Origin: Phycomyces blakesleeanus NRRL 1555(-)
Taxonomy: Eukaryota > Mucoromycota > Mucoromycetes > Mucorales > Phycomycetaceae
DNA: 64,000 nt
NCBI RefSeq assembly: GCF_001638985.1
Contig: NW_017265151.1
Location: 683,757-747,756 of the forward strand
Direction: 5' to 3'
The notes below the pieces were generated by a model. That model did not search any database. It saw nothing but the letters and a program-made list of their open reading frames with translations, and was not told where the DNA came from. Made by a program: the position numbers and the translations under genes. Shown here piece by piece: positions 23,224 through 35,847 of the stretch (position 1 is the first letter of the stretch; the number at the start of each line of letters is the position of its first letter).

Positions 23224-25113
23224 TTAGAAACCCCAATCAAGCGACCCAATAAGACTAGCCGTGGCAGTGCCCAGACCAAGTAAACAAGGTTCGTTGTTAT
23301 TATTTTTATCATCACCACCATCATCATTAGTATTGGTATTGGTATTGGTATTAATATTGGTGGTGTTGTCATACGCATAATTGAGCGACGAAGATCCGCG
23401 GACATTGACAAATTGTGCCTGTGCGGGAGACCAACTCAAAGTTGTATGGTCCAATAACAAATGGCGGCGGGATATATGAGAAGTACCTGGTGAAGTAGTC
23501 GTCGGGTAGCCGCTCAAAGAAGACGAAGAGGAATCACAAAAGGTCTCGTCTCTTTGTTGTTGAAAGAATGGAGGGATATGATCCAGAATCATACTTGTAT
23601 CGGAGCCACCAAAAGATCCAGAAGACACAGAAGAAGATGAAGATGAAGATGAAGATGAAAATGATGGTGAAGAGGAAAATGGCAGGTCAAAAGGACTAGA
23701 TCTAAGTAGGGTTGGAAGACAGCCGCCGCCAGATGACCAAGACTGATGAGGATGATAGTGTTCTCGAGATTGGATCCAATTGCTGCTTTCGGAAGCAGAG
23801 TTCTTTTTTGATACGAATGATACTGAGGATTTGGCTGAATAGGGTAGGGAAGCATTCCGGAAATCTACACCACTGTCACAGTCTGAATCATTTTCGTTTT
23901 CATGTCTCTTGTCTTGGCTTTCTTTGTCATCCGGCCGTCTATTCCACCGAGATTGTTGAGATATAGAGCCAGCATTTTCAACGTTTGTATCTTTTGTAGT
24001 AGTTGCAGTAAAAAGAAGAAGAGGTCTCAATTGTTCTGATTGCGAATGTAGTTTTACGTTTACGTTTACGTTTGGCTTTGGCTTTGGCTTTGGCTTTGGC
24101 TTTGGCGTTGATTTTACGTTTAGTTGGAGTACTTGAGATTCTATTGATTGTGCTTTTGTGCGTTTGATTTTCTTGGTCTTTTGAATGGGAGACATCCGAA
24201 AGGTGGTAAAGAGAGGAAAGTTGTTGGCCACTCGGTGGACGGTATCTTTGTCCGAGTCTGGGTACCTTCGCGAACGACGATGTGATACGGCCCGGTCCAT
24301 GGCAACTGATTGTTTTCTTGTTGGCCCACGACGCTTGACAAGGTTTTCGATAAAAGGTTTTTCGCTTCCTAATTGGATCGTCCAAAAGCTACCCTTGCCA
24401 CACAACGTGGTTTTTGATGAAGTCCGGTCTAGTTTCACAAACGCTTTGTTCAAGGAAAGATTGTGACGAATTGAATTCTATATACAATAAATGTTAATAT
24501 ATTTAAATATAAATTGTAAATTATAAATATAAATGTAAATTACCTGCCAACCATGTTCTCCTGCTGAGTAGTAAGGGTAGTGGGTAGTAATCCAGCTGTA
24601 GATCTCACTTAGTGTCAATCGCCGGTTGGTACTGGAAAGAATGGCGTGTGCAATCAGAGTTGCATAGGAATATGGTGGCTTGTCTTGTGGATCGACGGGT
24701 TGCCATGATGCCACTAGATGTAACAGAGCCTGGGGCGTTTGTGTTGAATCATGCATACTGGGACCGGAATCGGCGGAATCGGTAGAATCGGTGGAATTGA
24801 GGGATTTTAAAATCGACTGGTCCTGTAATTCATTTATCTTTCTTGGTGTTGCTGTTGCTAAGGGTGATATTGGTGGTGTTGTTGGTATTGTACTAGCAGT
24901 ACTGCTAACATTGGAATTATGATTATAATTGGCAGAAGAGGTAGGAGCAGGAGGAATACAGGCATTGGAGTAATGGTGATCGATATCCATCAACGTGTTC
25001 TGACTTTTGTGGAGTTCGGCATTGATTATGAAAGTAAAGAGGGGTTTTGAGACTTCATTCACTGAGATTGATTGTTCAGGAGAGGAGGTTTGGAAGGTGA
25101 GATAATCAGTCAT
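23224..25113 (-). CDS. Forkhead (winged-helix) transcription factor
   Basis: Model: 24544-25113, 23224-24477 (minus strand); 607 aa. The forkhead domain spans residues 144-240. It starts DKPPYSYATLIAHAIL, continues through LTLSEIYSWITTHYPYY, and crosses the intron at HGWQ/NSIRHNLSLNKAFVK to GKGSFWTI. Upstream is a Ser/Thr/Pro-rich region. Downstream are a basic stretch (RRSRRYPDSD), a KPKPKPKPKP run followed by NVNVNV, and long Ser, Asp and Asn repeats. Fungal relatives (Fkh1/2, Hcm1, Sep1) control cell-cycle genes; orthology within the group cannot be settled here. The start is the ATG at 25113. The gene converges on the cyclin gene. Confidence 0.93.
24058..24116 (-). repeat. Hexanucleotide tract encoding (Lys-Pro)n and (Asn-Val)n
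   Basis: GGCTTT units on the plus strand followed by related ACGTTT units, in frame within the forkhead gene. They give alternating Lys-Pro and then Asn-Val residues. Confidence 0.85.
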
Positions 25114-25562
25114 AAAGCACAACGATACTATTATTATTATTATTATTATTATTATTGTTGTTGTTCTTCTTCTTCTTCTTGTTTGTTGTTACAATTGCTG
25201 CTTTTTAAAATATATATATATATATATATATAGAAATATAAAGGAGTATAAGATATAAAAGAACAATAGGGTAATATGATGTTGGTTATGTTAAAATTAA
25301 CGAAAAAATAAAATAAATTAGAGAAAAGAATAAAGGGGATTTTTATACTAAATCTCCACTTTTTTTTTCTTTCTCTTTTTCTTTATTTCTTTCGCACACA
25401 CAATTATATATTATTTTTCTTTCCTGCTTTTACAGTTGTGAACCCGCGATGTTGGCTATATTACAGATAAGTAACAACCCAGAAAAGAATAAAGAACTCC
25501 CCCCAAAAAGAAAAGAAAAAGAAAAAGAAAAAGAAAAAGAAAAAGGCCAAAGGAATTGTGCA

Positions 25563-25598
25563 GTGTTGCACCACATTGACCGCAGTGGTGCATTACAC
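25563..25598. repeat. Near-perfect inverted repeat upstream of the forkhead gene
   Basis: GTGTTGCACCAC (25563-25574) and GTGGTGCATTACAC (25585-25598) can pair with one 2-nt bulge around the exact core TGCACCAC/GTGGTGCA. A second smaller pair, TTGACC/GGTCAA, overlaps it. It sits 450 bp before the forkhead ATG and could be a dimer-binding site or a hairpin in the 5' leader. Confidence 0.55.
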
Positions 25599-27313
25599 CT
25601 GGTCAAAGTGTGGACACAGCGTGATAATCTGACATGAAGTGTGTTCTGTTCTGTCCTAATTCTCTCTCTTTACCTTGTATTGTACATGTCATACAAAGCG
25701 GATTATAAATACAATACAATACATTGCATATAGTGTAGAGAAATAAAGAGAGAGAGAAAAAAAGAGAGACTCCACCCCCTCAAAATTATAATTTTTTTTT
25801 TTTGGTTGGCATGATATTTACATAAATTGCCTGATATTTTATATACTTGTTAATGTGTTTCATTTCTAGCTTGGCTTTGTATACAATTCTGATAATAAAA
25901 ATAAAAACCTTGTGAAAAATACAAAGGCATTTGGGTTTTTATTGGTCTTTAATCATTTTGGTATAGTTTCTTTTTTTTTTTTTATTAAAAAAAAACAAAA
26001 AAAAAACAAAAAAAGTATCAATTTAAAAGACTCAAATTTTGTAGATAGAACAGCAGCAAATAAGTACTTGTCTCATTTCTAGTACACAAAATAATATTGA
26101 TATAAAGGCAAACAGATCAAGAGATCGAGAGGTAGATAGATAGGTTAGAGGGAATAAAATTTATTATAATATTAAATAAATAAAAAAGGGGGAGGAAGGG
26201 CCAGACATTTGAATCCAAAAATCAAGATTCAAGATTCACAGTTTTGGAGTCGGGGTATATCTGTCCCGGGATACCAAAAACAGATTCTAATGAGTTGCAT
26301 GGATCTCTATGATATTTATTTATTTATTTATATATAAAAGAGTCTTTTGACATACTAATACTAGTGATAATAGCAATAAAAGGATAGTATTTCTCATTGT
26401 CAATACTATGCCTAAAGAACAAACCAACAAAATGATTGGAGAAGTTGAGATTCAGTATATATAATTTGCTAGCCAGCTGACTGGTTGGTTAGTAATTTCA
26501 TTTCAATATATAGAATATACCAAAAGGATTCATAACCCAAAATTCTTATTATTAAAGAAAGTAAAAAAAAAAAAAAGATTTGTACTAATAAAGCACAGAA
26601 AAGAAACTATCCGAGGAAAGCTCCAGTTTCGGATGAAACCAAATAAAGAACAGGCAGTAAGCAAATGAATGAATGAATATGTGAGAGAGAGAGATGGAGA
26701 TCGCCACAGAGAGAATGGGCCACAAGATGAAAAATAAAAGTAAAAATAAAAATGATGTGATAAGTGTGTGAGAATGTGTGTGTGTGTGAGAGAGAGAGAG
26801 TGGAAAGTAGGAGATATCAAAAGACACAAGTTAAAATCTAATGTATAAAAAGGGAGTTTTAATAAGAAAGAAAGAAAGAAACTATAAAAGCTGTATGAAA
26901 GGTCTCATCACAGCGTACAACGATACACGACGATCAAATACAGGTCCAATTTGATGTTTGATACTTCAAATTACCCGATATAAAGCATTACAGTTTACCG
27001 GCCATAGAAAAGACCATCATATCGCATAGAAAATATCGATCAAGATCAAGGTCAAGATCCTTATATAAGCCTTTTCTATACATAAAAAAAAACAAAGTAA
27101 ATGGAGTTTTTTTTGTCTTCTTTTCATAATAAGATTCTCGTCTTTCTCGATTTTTTTGAATTTACCTATCATTATTATTTTTAAGGGAATAAAATGGAGT
27201 AGAACCGATAGGGTAGAATGAGTATTTGTAGCACAGAAAAAAAAAGGACGAGCCATGTAACATTTGTACTATGGAATACAAGCAATCAAACATACATACA
27301 AGCCAAAGAAAGA

Positions 27314-27319
<6 letters not shown>

Positions 27320-27349
<30 letters not shown>
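27320..27349. repeat. Poly-A tract (30 nt)
   Basis: Uninterrupted A run in the gene-poor region. It could be the tail of a retroposed sequence, but nothing recognisable precedes it. Confidence 0.85.
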
Positions 27350-27351
<2 letters not shown>

Positions 27352-29780
27352 TGCTAGTACACATGCAAGTCGTGTGTATTGATTAAAGTAATAGGAAATT
27401 ATCAAAAAGGAGTAGGATAATCAAGGTACCCAAGATTAAATTATTATTATTATTATTTTTGCAAGGTGTTCAAGATGGGGCTACTTGTAATATTGATCTC
27501 TATTTCTCTCGGCCTGTGTGTGCGCAACTGGGAAATACAAGTGAGCTAATTACAGAGATCGGATTGGTCTAGATACTCGGAACACAGTATACAACAGTTG
27601 ATAGTTTGTACCATAGATTTTAAATACATAAGCCTTCAAAGTTTGTCTTGTACGGTGTGTATTTTTTTATATATAAATAAAAATAATTGATCATGAAACT
27701 CATCAATTAATCTATCCAAATAGCCTTTAATTTGTATCTAATTTGTAATGGGCTTTGAGCTTCAAGTACACCATTTGCTATCTTACTCTTATCGCCCTAT
27801 TCTTTATTCACGCACATGCATAAAGAGGGGAATACAAGCCGAGGTCAATGCGTGGGATATCAGATATCCATACAACCATTTTACTCACTTGACCTTTTCT
27901 TTATTCATTTGCATATCTAACAATCTAAAATACTTGAATATGTAGATATTTGACTATCTATTTAATGCCTTGAAGATTATTGCTTATATACATATGTATT
28001 AAGGTATTACTTTTTTTTTTTAAAAAAAAAAAAAGGGGCACAACAAGTATAAATAACCTGTTACAAATATATACATATATCAAAGTATACGAACAATCTT
28101 GGCCTCTTTAAACTCTTATCGTTCAAGGGAACTAGGACAAAAAAAAAAGCTTATAAACGCCCATTGACGAAACACCGAGTCTAATTCAAAAATAATAACA
28201 CCAAAAGTATAAATAAAGAGCGCTCTAGAAATAATGGAATTTCAAAACGGTAACTTTTGTCCTCTCACAAATCGGCCATCGGATTTAATCATTAACTAAC
28301 TGAGGATCATATATATATATATATAGATGTAGTTTTTGTATTGAGTATAGAGACACATGCTTTTATTACATAAAAAAATTACGTTAAGCACTTGATCAAA
28401 AGGCAATATATATATATAACTTTTGTACATAAATTTGTATGCACCATATCTATCAAAGAAGTCAAACAGGCCTTTAATTTCTCGACCTTGCCTGTCTTTA
28501 ATAATCTAAAAAAATATATCAGAGAATCTCCGCTAATATGACATCACAATTGAAAACGATCAAGACATGAACAAGTTTTGGGCGAGGGGGGGGGGCTGGA
28601 ATGTAAAATAATGAGAGAAGGGAAGGCCGGGGGATAAAGGGATATGATGGTGTACCAAGATTTGGCCTTTCCCAGGCACACAATTGTACAGCTTGATATT
28701 GTTATTTTTTTTGTGGTACTGTATTTATCCGATTAAACCACACTATCGCCTCTCTCTCTTTTTTATATTTATTTATTTCACCTATACTTGTTTCTTAGTC
28801 TGTCTTTGTGTGAGTATATAAAAATATTTATATGGGATTGCCATTTACACCAGATAGTGTGAACATGGGGAAAATGGCGGCTTGAGCGTACTTGTCCCGT
28901 GCACACAAACAAATACATATTTTTTGTTTATACATGTATACAATCCACAAGTAAAAAGGCCCATCTAAAGTTCATCAGTATTACCAAGATGTCCTCTATT
29001 TGATCATCGTGTATCGTTGTACGTCAAGACGAGAAAGATGGAATAATACTAAATACTAAGGAGTAATCATCATAACGCAGAATAATAATTACTGCCAGTT
29101 AATCTGTCCAGACAACCTTTTCTGCTTGGTTTTAAATTTACCACTATGGATCTTGCTTCTCTTACAGTCCTTGCTTGAACACTCAAGCATTTAGAAGCAA
29201 CCCCCAGACTACTTGTACCTTTCTTTCTTTATTTATTTATTTATTTTTTAATTTAATAACATTTATGATACTTCATACAAGCTCAAAAATATAAAACATC
29301 TTGTCACTAATACAATCCTGTTGTATTTTTCTCCGCTTACCCTTACCCTTCACTAGAACTTATCCCTCTATCAGTTTGTAGTGAAATATAACATTCTCAA
29401 GATAATTAGTTGATATACACCCCCCACAAGTCCAATCTACACATTCACATTCATATGCACAACAAGCAAGAAAAAAAAAAGTATCAATACAAGAAGGCTT
29501 GGGATATACACAGCTTGTCCTTGGTATTATATAAAGTAAAGCAAAGAAAAATAAAGAGGCCATTCCAAAATACTTTCCATTGTTTTCTTTGCAACCTCTT
29601 TTCTTTTATAGATATTCATACATACAATTTATGTATTTACATGGTTCTTTTTTCTCTCTTGTTGTTGTTGTTGTTGTTGCAGTTGATATTGATATTGGAG
29701 TTTGTGATATCATTTTTTCTCTCTCTTTTCTTTGGTTTATTTCTTGGTTTTTGATTTTATTGTTAATTTTAACTTCTATT

Positions 29781-31232
29781 TTATGCCTGGGAAGCAGTGG
29801 AGTTGGAGTCGCTGTGGGCATTGACGTTAAGCAAAAGAGTGTCGGAATCGAGCATGACTCTGTTTCCGGAGCGAGAGATGACGGTAGCAATCTCGCGTGC
29901 GGCTTCGATACGCTTGAGCTCAAGGAACCCGGGCTTGTTCTTGATGGCATCACTGATGAGTTCGGCGGACTTGGCCTCACCCTGGGCGCGGACAATGACT
30001 GACTGCTTCTCCTGACGAGCCTTGTCGACAATAAAGGCAGCACGCTGAGCATCCTGCTGAGCAATCTGCTTGGCCTCGACGGCGCTCTCGAAAACGGGAG
30101 AGAAACCGACGTGGGTGATCGAAACATCGTCGAGGATGATGTTGAAGCGCAGGGCACGGCGGACGAGGTTCTCGCGCACAAGGCGGGAAACACGCTCACG
30201 CTGGGTGATCAGCTGCGAGGCAGTGAACTGAGCAACGACGGACTTGAGGACTTCGTTAACAATCGAAGGCAAGATACGCTCGTCATAGTCCTGACCAAGG
30301 GTTCTGTAGACAGTGGCAAGGTCATCAACACGGGGCTTGGAAAGCACACGGCAAGTGATGTTGACCATTTGAAGATCTAAATAGAGATATAGAGAAAATG
30401 TTATACACAAAGAGATCTCTAGAAATCCAAAAAAAAAACCACTCACACTACACTACACACAAACACTAAGCAGGTTCACACAATGCACAATCCCACACAA
30501 TAGATAGGCGAACATAATAACCCAGGTACATTTAGTACACACAGGTACATACACATAATCCTATCCTATGTACATGCTCCTATGCATGTATGTGTATGTA
30601 TGTGTTTGCATATTCTTTGCTTTTTCTTGTAATTGTAATTGTAATTGTGGTTGTGGTTGTGGTCTTTGCAGTGGTGATAGTGGTAGTGGTGGTGATTTTG
30701 TTGGTGGTGGTCTGTGTTTTAAAAAAACATACCCTTGGTGCCTGTCAAGGAGGCAACGTTGCGGGGCTTGGCACGAACGTCGTAGATAATGGGGGTTTCG
30801 AACCAGGGCACAACGAAGTGAGTACCTTCGTTGTAGACTGTGTTCTGGACACCAAATAGACGGGTGTACTTGATAGCTCTGTGACCACCATCAACTATTA
30901 TTAAAAATTTAATGAGTATACATTATTCATTCATTCATTCATTTATTTATTCAGTCATTCAGTCAGTCATTGGATTGCTTTTATATATATATATAATTAT
31001 ATTCTTTTTTTTTCTGTCTTTTGTTGGTAACTTGTCAAATTCATACTATTATTGTTATTGTTATTGTTATTGTTGTCACTATTGACTCACCGTTGAAGAG
31101 GGAAGCGTTTACACCGTAACCCAATGCGCCCAAGACGATAAGAGCACCAGTGGCAGAGCCGAGACCCTTTCCTGCACCATTAGGGAACATTCCACCCAAT
31201 TTTTGGGCCGCTTGCTTTGCTTGCTGTGCCAT
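29781..31232 (-). CDS. PHB2: Prohibitin-2 (inner mitochondrial membrane scaffold)
   Basis: Model: 31091-31232, 30733-30894, 29781-30376 (minus strand); 299 aa. The N-terminal GALIVLGALGYGVNASLF is the inner-membrane anchor. The SPFH/prohibitin domain follows with VDGGHRAIKYTRLFGVQ, PWFETPIIYDVRAKPRN and DLQMVNITCRVLSKP. A coiled-coil stalk has ILDDVSITHVGFSPVFESAV and EAKQIAQQDAQRAAF. The DLQMVN motif and the long N-terminus point to Phb2 rather than Phb1. Phb1 and Phb2 alternate in ring complexes that stabilise respiratory proteins and m-AAA protease. GC content rises over the last exon compared with its flanks. The C-terminus extends a little beyond the coil with a Ser/Ala tail. Confidence 0.96.
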
Positions 31233-32893
31233 GACGAAGCGTTTATTTGACGTTTGTGTTTGTTAGAACAGCTTTCTCCATGAACAAAAAAAAATAAGAA
31301 TGTCGAAAAACATGACTGCTGCTTGCGTCATCAGTCGCGTACGCAAACTGATATTGAACTCTTTTTTTTTTGTAATTGAGAATTAAAAAAAAAAAAGAAC
31401 ATCAATTTTTTAAGGGCACAACGTTTTGACCTTTTTTTTTTTTCTTTCTTTGTTTATTTAAATTCAGAAATGCAAGGATTGATGTTTAAGCAGACAGGTC
31501 ACGACGTTTTATCGTTTATTGTTTATTTGTTATATAGATATATATGTTTATGATTTACAATAACTATTACAAATACATATCCAAGTTTTCAGAATATTCC
31601 ATACTACTGAAAATCTATAAGATTAATTATTGAATTCAATAGATACTCCCATTGTGTTAAAAGAGGGATTTAATTTATAGAAAAAAAAACAATTGTGATT
31701 ATTATTATTATGTTTTATAGGGACCAGGTGCAAATATATATATACAGAATTAATTGATTGATTCCAGAAATCAGGACTACATTTGTAGAGTGTGAGTTCT
31801 ATTGAAATTGAAAAGTCGGTTCCCCATATAAATAAAAATAAAAATACATCAAGGGGGTGTTGAGTTATGGCAATAAAAATTAACCCCCCTCTCTCTAATT
31901 TTGCGGTGTTTATAATTCCCAAGAAAAGATTCAAAGGTTCGAATTGCCTTATTTGGGTGTTATGCCAAATAATTCACATTAATTTTGCCACAAGTCAACA
32001 CCCTTCTCCTTAATCTCAAGTAGAATACACTCTAATTGTATGAAATTCTGCTTAAACCTTCTCCCCCTCCTTCCCCTAATATGAATAACCTGCTTAGTGT
32101 CTTTAACATTATAATATATACATATAGGTAAAAGCCTAGTTTAGATGTTTAGAAGCGGGTTTCTCAACCATATGTAAATGCAGAGAACCCTCCTTCCCCT
32201 TCCTCCATATTTCTGTTAATTTATACTGTTGAGCCGAATATTGGTATAAATCAACGAACAGTAATTTTTATTAGCACATTGTAATGTTGTTGCTCTTGTT
32301 TTTTTTGAGTTAGAATGAATAGCCCTTTGTTCCTTCACTACTCTTACTATTAACCTTTTCTTCTTCTTCTTATATATATATATATATTGCATAGTAATTA
32401 TAGGAAGCAAGATAAGTTTATATAGAAATAAAGGTTTTGGTAAATGTTCCTAAAAATAATAATAACAGAAAGTCGAAAAAGAAAGAGTATTTATGAAACC
32501 TCAAGTCCACTCAATAAATTACTACATTTAACTGTACATACATACACAAACAATGTGTACTTTTGTTTGATTTCAATTACACGCCATGCTTTAAATACGC
32601 CTTCCAGACTTCTTTATCTTTCCTTGTTTGTTTGTTTCTGTAGGAAAAAATAATAATAATGAGATAGTAGCCATGTACAAATAATGTATCAATTCATGCA
32701 ATACAGAAAATTAAATGAAGTTAAATAAAATGATATCATACACACACACACAGATAGAGAGAGAGAGAGATAGAAAGGCGCACATTCTTTCTATTCATAT
32801 ATCCCAAACCTTGAGGGTGACTGTGTAATCTCTACAGCCCACCCACATTTTTTTTGAAGAAGCGCGAACCCAGGAACTTCATCTCCCCAGAAG
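31233..32893. other. Divergent intergenic region
   Basis: About 1.66 kb between prohibitin and the ZW10-type gene, transcribed away from each other. It contains poly-A/T runs, (TA)n near 32370, AC/GA dinucleotide runs near 32741-32772, and a possible foldback at 31955-32003. No gene was seen. Confidence 0.65.
31323..31346. promoter_or_regulatory. GC-rich palindromic motif upstream of PHB2
   Basis: TTGCGT (31323-31328) and ACGCAA (31341-31346) face each other. The inner GCGTACGC is a perfect palindrome, and TGCGTCA resembles a bZIP half site. It stands out from AT-rich surroundings about 90 bp before the PHB2 ATG. Function is inferred from position only. Confidence 0.35.
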
Positions 32894-35847
32894 ATGTCTA
32901 CCCTAATTCCATTCGGGGATGCCTTTGTCACCCAACTCTTTACACAAGATTCATCTAATCCTCTCCTAGACACACCTGTCGATTCGTCTTCTCTTTCTGC
33001 CGTTCTCGATTCACTCTACAAGACCACAGACGCGCTTCATGAGCAACTATTCAATAATATCTGCGACAATGTCGACATCTTCTCGGCATCATACGAGCAG
33101 ATGAATGAACTCACCCAGCGAGTGACATCGCTAGTTGGCCAGGCCATGACCGAACAATCCAATGTCATAGACCCTACTATGGGCACTCATGCTGTCGTAA
33201 GCCATGCTCTGCGACGCTATACGGCGGCATTGGAGACATCCCAGCAGCACCAAACCCAGCTCGACAGTCTGCGTGTGTTGGTCACACTTGTAGAAGCGCT
33301 AGAAGACATCGAGTCGATTCTCGACCAACAACAGATTGTGCCAGCAACAGAAGCCTTGCTCAGACTCCAGGCCAATCTGACAGCAAATGAACCCTATCTT
33401 GCCCACACGGTCCATTGGGTGCGAGAACGAATAGAACAACAGAAGAATAGATTGGTCTGCATACTGCAGGATTTTTTGGCAGCCGCGATTACATTTGAGA
33501 CCAATCGTGTGAAGATCATTACTACTGGCTGCTCTGATCCTTCTCCTTCTCTATTATTATCATTATCATCATCATCAAATGACACTAGTGGGGTGGATCT
33601 AAAAGATGTGTTTGGCTGTCTGGATCAACTGCAGCTTTTGACTACACACATGAGCACAATTAAACGCTCGATGTTCAAGCATATCATCAAGCCCTATCTT
33701 GAATTTGATGTGACAGCAGATGTCGTGGTTACTAAGGACGGCAGTAAAGGAGCCACCTTGACGCTTAGACCCACTACAGACAAACAAATCAATCCACTAA
33801 GAAAACTCAAAAACCTGGGCCAAATACTCGACTTTTGCTTCGAAAACCTATGTGGAGCTGATCTGGACCACGCAAGACTGTTTGGCAATTTAGCCCTACC
33901 GGAGCTATTTGGATTGGTGATCGAAAAGGTTCTTGGACCGGCCATTCCTACAACAAGCAAAGACCTCGGAACTTTTGGGGCAGTTTCGAGAGCAGCCGAG
34001 AGCTTGGAACAGACGAGCCGAGACCATTTTGGCTGGAGTGAGAAAGAGAACAGCCTGAAAGAATATGTGAGCCACCTTGACCGACACTTTGCAAGAAAGC
34101 GGGGAGAGAAAGTTCTGCTAGAGGGACGTAATGTAATGCTTAGAAGACTCTATGATGTTGAGGATGCAGAAGAAGAAGAAGAAAAAAAAGAGAAAGAGGG
34201 TGAGGGGATGGGAAAGGCAGGCACAGAAACGCAACATTATCGCATCACACAGACCCCGCAGCTTCTTGTCTTGCTCCTGACGGACATGATTCAAGAAGCA
34301 TCCGGTCTTGTCAACACTCACCCCATTTCTGCCGCCCATCTTGTTCATGCCACAGCTGATCTGCTGGATCTGTATCGCGCCATCATGCCTAGTTATCATC
34401 GCGCACATCTCATTGCTCGTCCGGCCAATTGCCTGGTGTTCCGTAACGATTGTTTTTGGATTGCTCGCCAGTTGCAACATAAACTCGGTGCTTCTGCTGC
34501 TTCTGCTGCTGCTGCTGCTTGTAGTGCTGCTAATATTAGTGCTACTACCCAGCCAACAAACACTACCTCCAGTCTTTTCCCAGATCTTGCCAAAAGATTG
34601 TGTGATGAGGCAGAACAACTAAGACTGCTTGGCAATTGGTGGGCACAACTGGCATTTGAGCAGCAAATGCATCGGATCAATCTCTTGCTTGAGCGCCTGG
34701 ATGGATTTGTGACGATTGCTGATCACCGGCAACGCCAACAGTGTGACGAGGCTATTGGTGGGATTATCGGACAAGTGAGGAACTTCTCTGATGAAGCCAG
34801 ACCAGTGTTGGACAGACGGCTTTTTGTCGAGACGATGGCAAGACTGGTTGACCGCTTGCTGATTCGATTGATCCGGATGATTGAGGACATTGTGGACATT
34901 GGAGCAGAAGAGAGCGAGTTGATTTCGCGGTCGTTGAATAGTGTGGCACAATTGGTCAGTACGTTTGATCTACCTGGGCATGATGCGACTGAGCCAGAGG
35001 TGATGGCCAGGGTCGGGAGCTGGCAAAAGTTCTGGCTGCTCAAGGACATGCTTGAGATGACGATGAAAGACATTATGGAAGCCTGGCGGCGTGGATCTCT
35101 TGGGATGTTTACTGTCGAAGAGATGTGCAGTCTAGTGTGTGCTTTGTTTGCGGACACAGATCGTCGTGAGGCTGTTTTGGATGAGATCAAGTCAGGAAGA
35201 GGTAAGAATATATATGGCTATAGCTATAGATCCTACCACCAAACAGATTTGAATGCATGTCATCAAGGATTGTTGAACTTGAACGTGGATTCTTATTTAT
35301 TGGTTTATTGGTTTATTGATTCATTGATTCATTGATTGTATTACTATTATTACTATTACTATTACTTTACTATTACTATTATTATTATTTTTATTTTTAT
35401 GTAGTCGAGAGTGTTGTACAAGAAGTACATAGTGTTACCCCGCCGATCACTGTTGAGAGCCGTAGATGGAAAGATGAGCCTGTTAATAGTAACGATAGTA
35501 ATAACAATAATAACAATAATAATAACAATAATAACAATAATAATAGCAATAGCAATAGTAGCGGCAATGGCTATGGCTATGGCAATGGTAGCAGTAATAG
35601 CAGCAGCAGCATCATCAGCAATAGTAGTAATAGTAGCAATATTAAGACTAGTATATTAGCTCCCACAGATCTTGCGGATACAGATGAACAGGATGGCTGG
35701 GGGTGGGATGAGGCGGATGAGAATATATTTGTTGAGACTGGAGAAGAAAATGTATCTGAGCCCATGCCTGATCTCGAGATAAACACAGAAGAGGGATGGG
35801 GAGACGCAGACGAAGATCTTTTTGTGGCTGACGAGATGCACAAATAA
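32894..35847 (+). CDS. ZW10: ZW10/Dsl1-family vesicle-tether subunit with acidic tryptophan tail
   Basis: Model: 32894-35201, 35405-35847; 916 aa. The helical protein fits ZW10. The N-terminal coil region has VLDSLYKTTDALHEQL and YEQMNELTQRV. The middle has TADLLDLYRAIMPSYHRAHL and CLVFRNDCFWIARQL. The C-terminal helical end has LVCALFADTDRREAVLDEIK. ZW10 works in the NRZ/Dsl1 complex tethering Golgi-to-ER COPI vesicles and, in animals, at kinetochores. The second exon adds an Asn/Ser-rich linker and two acidic tryptophan motifs, DGWGWDEADENIF and EEGWGDADEDLF. These resemble the Trp/acidic stretches by which yeast Dsl1 binds COPI coat subunits. Family confidence is good; the tail function is inference. 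Confidence 0.85.

Larger units (their letters stand above)
25114..29780. other. Long gene-poor region
   Basis: About 4.7 kb between the forkhead start and the prohibitin stop. I find no multi-exon gene. It holds (ATT)n and (CTT)n next to the forkhead start, GAAAAA repeats at 25510-25545, and a strong inverted repeat at 25563-25598. Poly-A (30 nt, 27320-27349), (TA)n near 28310 and a G-run near 28590 are also present. Short ORFs such as 27748-27945 show no family signal. Confidence 0.6.

Noticed and set aside
29580..30002. Plus-strand ORF overlapping the prohibitin gene
   Set aside because: Antisense shadow of PHB2 exon 3, whose protein is strongly recognisable.
31935..31960. GGTTCGAAT, resembling a tRNA T-loop
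   Set aside because: No matching stems or anticodon arm nearby.
34396..35190. Several long minus-strand ORFs
   Set aside because: Antisense shadows of the ZW10-type coding exon, which is higher in GC and rarely has stops in opposite frames.
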